64,000 nt of DNA from Massilia aurea (GTDB lineage: Bacteria > Pseudomonadota > Gammaproteobacteria > Burkholderiales > Burkholderiaceae_D). Positions within the stretch are counted from its first letter, which is position 1, and the number at the start of each line of letters is the position of its first letter. The position numbers and the translations under genes were made by a program. Of the stretch, positions 61,679 through 64,000 are shown piece by piece. The stretch covers positions 124,001 to 188,000 of the forward strand of contig NZ_JANUGZ010000004.1 of the NCBI RefSeq assembly GCF_024753205.1, in the 5' to 3' direction. The notes under the pieces were generated by a model. It worked only from the letters and a program-made list of their open reading frames with translations, was not told the origin of the DNA and did no database searches.

Positions 61679-62086
61679 TCAGTTGCGGCGCAGTTCGTCC
61701 TCGAGGTCGCCAATCAGCTGCGCCACGGTGGGCGTGATGCCCTTGTCGCCCGGCGTATAGAACACGCCCGGCAAGACGCTGTCTTCTTCGAGCTGCGGCA
61801 GCAGTTCTTCGATCAGTTCTTCCAGCGAGAACGCCTGCGCGTCGTAGCCGTCCCATTCGAATTCGGCGCACAGCGTGGCGTACTCGTTGGCCGGCCACAT
61901 CGGAAACACGAGGGTGCCGTCGTCCGTTTTGGCCAGCGCCCAGCCGTCTTGGTACAGGCCCCACACTTCGCGCGCCTCGGCCGCGCGCCGGATGAAATAC
62001 TCGTAGCGTTCCGGTCCCGCCAGCGTCACGACGGCCGCCAGCTGCTGGCCGCCCAGCTTGATCGCCGAGATGATCTGTTCGCTCAT
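61679..62086 (-). CDS. DUF2750-family protein
   Basis: 135 residues; of the ATGs at 62092 and 62086 the latter has GGAG five bases upstream. DUF2750 pattern: ERYEYFIRRAAEAREVWGLYQDGWALAKTDDGTLVFPMWPANEYATLCAEFEWDGYDAQAFSLEELIEELLPQLEED. A small acidic cytoplasmic protein of unknown function, possibly immunity-like given its style and position next to a type VI secretion cluster, though that is speculative. It converges on the kinase gene (22-bp gap). Confidence 0.88.
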   Translation of the reverse strand: MSEQIISAIKLGGQQLAAVVTLAGPERYEYFIRRAAEAREVWGLYQDGWALAKTDDGTLVFPMWPANEYATLCAEFEWDGYDAQAFSLEELIEELLPQLEEDSVLPGVFYTPGDKGITPTVAQLIGDLEDELRRN

Positions 62087-62161
62087 CACCACTCCAGTCC
62101 ATCGAGGCGTGATGCCCCACAGCCGTCAGGATACGCCATCGGGATGCACGGGGTGCGTTTG

Positions 62162-63331
62162 TCACCTAACAAACGGCTGCGACGTAGCGGACGCTGTCTT
62201 GACGACCGGGGCTGGCGTGGCGTGCAGGTCGTAGCGCACATCGTGCCGGTCGCACGGCGGCGCATCGAGCACCAGAAAGGCGTCCCAGCCCAGCCGGCCC
62301 GGGCTGGCGGCGTCCAGCGTGGTGTTGTGAACGTCGGCCGCGCGCAGCGCCAGCTCGACTTCGTATTCGAGGGCGACGCCGGTAAACAGCGCCAGCACAC
62401 TCTTGAGCGCGCGCGCGGCAAGCCCGCCCGGCAGAAAGGCCTGGAAGCCCGCATACGCGAGCGGCCCGACGATCAGGCGCAGGCGCAGCGTGCGCTGCCA
62501 GACGCGCGCACCGGCCAGCGCGCGGGTACCGAGAACGGCGCTGTCGTAGCCCAGCATCGATTGCTGCGCGGCCGGGATGTCGTACCAGGCGCCGATGAAT
62601 TGTTCGGCCACGATCGGCTGGCCGAAATACTCGGACAGCACGCGCGCGAGCTGCACGGCCGACACCGGCCGGTGCCGGACCGACGCCGCAAAATAGCCGA
62701 TCGATTCATCCAGCACGGCGCCGTCGCCCACGTCGCTCAAACGCCGCCGCAGCGCCGCGTCACCCAGCCCGGCAAGGCTCATCAACAGGGGCAGGAAGGC
62801 ATCCTGGCCATCGAGCTGGTACTTCAAAGGCAGGCGGTACTTGCGCCAGGCTTCGTAGAACAGCGCCAGCGAGCGGTTCGAGAACGCATCCAGAAAGGCA
62901 CGCGGGCCGTCGTCTTCTTCCTCGTTCTTGTGGTACGCCTGGTGCGCGGCGATGCGCTCGGTGTAATGCGCCGGCAGCACGCCGTTGCTGCCCAGCAGAC
63001 CCATGAAGGCCGGCGTCAGGTGCACGTGGCGCAGCGTGCCTTCCTGCACGGCGTCGGCCAGCGCTGCGGCGTCGATCGGCAGCGCGAACGGCATGCCGAT
63101 CGACAGGTCGCGCACATCGGCATGGATGCTTTCGAGCTGGCTGGCCGGAAAACCCAGCGACACCGAGTTCTGGAAGCGCAGCATGTCGGCCACCAGCCCA
63201 TGCGCCGGCTTGCCGCGGCGCCGCAGCCACAACTCGAGCACCTGCACCGCCTGGAAAAAATCAAAGCGCCACGGCTCGCGGAACAGCTGCTCGATTACAG
63301 CAGACTCAGATCGCCGCTTCGGGGTGCGCAT
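62162..63331 (-). CDS. tssG: type VI secretion system baseplate subunit TssG
   Basis: 389 residues from the ATG at 63331, overlapping the tssF stop by 37 bp. TssG features: VIEQLFREPWRFDFFQAVQVLELWL at the N-terminus, VSLGFPASQLESI, LTPAFMGLLGSNGVLPAHYTERI, FLDAFSNRSLALFYEAWRKYRLP and DGQDAFLPLLMSLAGLG, then GARVWQRTLRLRLIVGPLAY. It forms the baseplate wedge with TssF, TssE and TssK. It is the last gene on this side of the cluster, which continues beyond the right window edge. Confidence 0.93.
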   Translation of the reverse strand: MRTPKRRSESAVIEQLFREPWRFDFFQAVQVLELWLRRRGKPAHGLVADMLRFQNSVSLGFPASQLESIHADVRDLSIGMPFALPIDAAALADAVQEGTLRHVHLTPAFMGLLGSNGVLPAHYTERIAAHQAYHKNEEEDDGPRAFLDAFSNRSLALFYEAWRKYRLPLKYQLDGQDAFLPLLMSLAGLGDAALRRRLSDVGDGAVLDESIGYFAASVRHRPVSAVQLARVLSEYFGQPIVAEQFIGAWYDIPAAQQSMLGYDSAVLGTRALAGARVWQRTLRLRLIVGPLAYAGFQAFLPGGLAARALKSVLALFTGVALEYEVELALRAADVHNTTLDAASPGRLGWDAFLVLDAPPCDRHDVRYDLHATPAPVVKTASATSQPFVR

Positions 63332-64000
63332 CGCAGCAGTTCCTCGGACGATTGATGGGACACGATCACCAGCTGGGTAAAGCTGTTGGCGTGCACGTAC
63401 AACGCCAGGAAGCGTTCGATGACGTGGGCGAAGAGGTGGATGCCGCTGCCGACAAACGCTTCTTCGTCGATACTGAGCCGCACCTCGATCCCGCGCACCA
63501 GGCAATTGAAGGGATTGCCGGACAACCAGGCGCTGGTGGGCGTGTAGGCAATCGCGAGGATGCCGCCGATCTGGCGCGTCGAGGCGGCCGAACGGGGCAC
63601 GTCGTGCAGCGCCAGCATTTCGCGAAACGCGTCGACGCCGCCATCGGCCAGCGACAGGTGGTTCAGCGACAGCAGCGAAATCAGGCGCCACTGCGCGCTG
63701 CGGCCGCGCGCGAAGCGCCAGGTGCGCGTTGGCTTGCGCAGGAACGTGATGGCGCGCGTGCCCGAGCCGCCTTCCGTGAACAGGTCGCCCCCTGGCTGGC
63801 CGTACGGCAGCAGCGATGGCAGGTCGCGGTTGGTACAGGTCAGTTCGAGATTGAGCGTGGTCTTTTCGACCTTGGCCGGGTCGAAATCGATGTCGACGAT
63901 CGTGATCTGCGTCTCGAAGCCGGGGCTGCGTTCGGCCAGCGCTTCATCGCGCGCCATGGCCCAGTAGTGCCCATTGTGCTGCGGCGTCTGCGCATGCTTG
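63295..64000 (-). CDS. tssF: type VI secretion system baseplate subunit TssF, N-terminus beyond the window
   Basis: The open frame enters from the right edge; about 235 C-terminal residues are present. TssF end-region motifs: HYWAMARDEALAERSPG, TCTNRDLPSLLPYGQPGGDLF, WRLISLLSLNHLSLADGGVDAFREML, IEVRLSIDEEAFVGSGIHLFAHVIERFLALYVHANSFTQLVI. The last 37 bp overlap tssG. The upstream genes of the T6SS cluster lie outside. Confidence 0.93.
   Translation of the reverse strand, partial: KHAQTPQHNGHYWAMARDEALAERSPGFETQITIVDIDFDPAKVEKTTLNLELTCTNRDLPSLLPYGQPGGDLFTEGGSGTRAITFLRKPTRTWRFARGRSAQWRLISLLSLNHLSLADGGVDAFREMLALHDVPRSAASTRQIGGILAIAYTPTSAWLSGNPFNCLVRGIEVRLSIDEEAFVGSGIHLFAHVIERFLALYVHANSFTQLVIVSHQSSEELLRCAPRSGDLSLL

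Overview
The window is GC-rich chromosomal DNA of a betaproteobacterium, most likely a Burkholderiales member of the Oxalobacteraceae (Massilia/Telluria-like). I infer this from protein sequence style, codon use and gene order (rsmI-lpoA-yraN-diaA-dolP, ybeD-lipB-lipA, a nested biotin operon), and from copies of a GGGTCAGAGTCGAATT inverted repeat that I recall from that family. The species call is an inference. Nearly all the DNA is coding, most genes sit in short operons, and both window edges cut genes (a DigH/GHL10-like lipoprotein at the left, tssF at the right).

Region by region. 1-5500: a peptidoglycan-recycling cluster (GHL10 lipoprotein, AmpG-like permease, MurQ etherase, GntR regulator, divergent serine hydrolase). 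5600-7830: D-amino-acid dehydrogenase, an orphan HigA antitoxin, and a YchJ-family gene with a perfect palindrome inserted in frame. 7870-18710: a long co-directional block in which leucine/isovalerate catabolism genes (liuB, liuC, liuD, liuE) flank bioA-bioF-bioD-bioB; the biotin made by the inner genes is the cofactor of the carboxylase encoded by the outer ones. 18800-22830: tRNA-Pro(TGG), rsmI, then lpoA-yraN-diaA-dolP (envelope and replication-initiation functions). 22900-25920: a TlpA-like thioredoxin, a hotdog thioesterase and a SUV3-like helicase.

25981-37860: a visibly AT-richer island of about 11.7 kb, bounded by two 72-bp direct repeats (70/72 identical) that each carry the last codons and terminator of lipA. 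It encodes two small PD-(D/E)XK-type proteins, a phospholipase-D-like nuclease, a pair of adjacent HEPN-motif proteins, an HNH endonuclease, a 777-residue protein with an ExK site and a C-terminal SEC-C motif, several unknowns and at least one frameshifted gene. I see no integrase, transposase or relaxase. This is the best candidate in the window for an undescribed (probably anti-phage) system.

37849-48690: lipA-lipB-ybeD, a FecR/DUF6600 protein, a LysE exporter, HU, an orphan ribbon-helix-helix protein, a DUF808 membrane protein, a DUF2236 oxygenase-like protein, and an SDR/DoxX-like plus DUF2269 plus MDR oxidoreductase group. 48691-57100: glutaminyl cyclase, two small membrane/periplasmic genes, GNAT, a secreted hypothetical, a nitroreductase, an MDR dehydrogenase, a repeat-filled 450-bp spacer, an exported amidohydrolase, and an ArgO-like exporter divergent from its ArgP-like regulator. 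57170-64000: a Tat-exported PhoX phosphatase with a three-half-site Pho box, a hybrid PAS histidine kinase, a DUF2750 protein and the start of a type VI secretion cluster (tssG, tssF).
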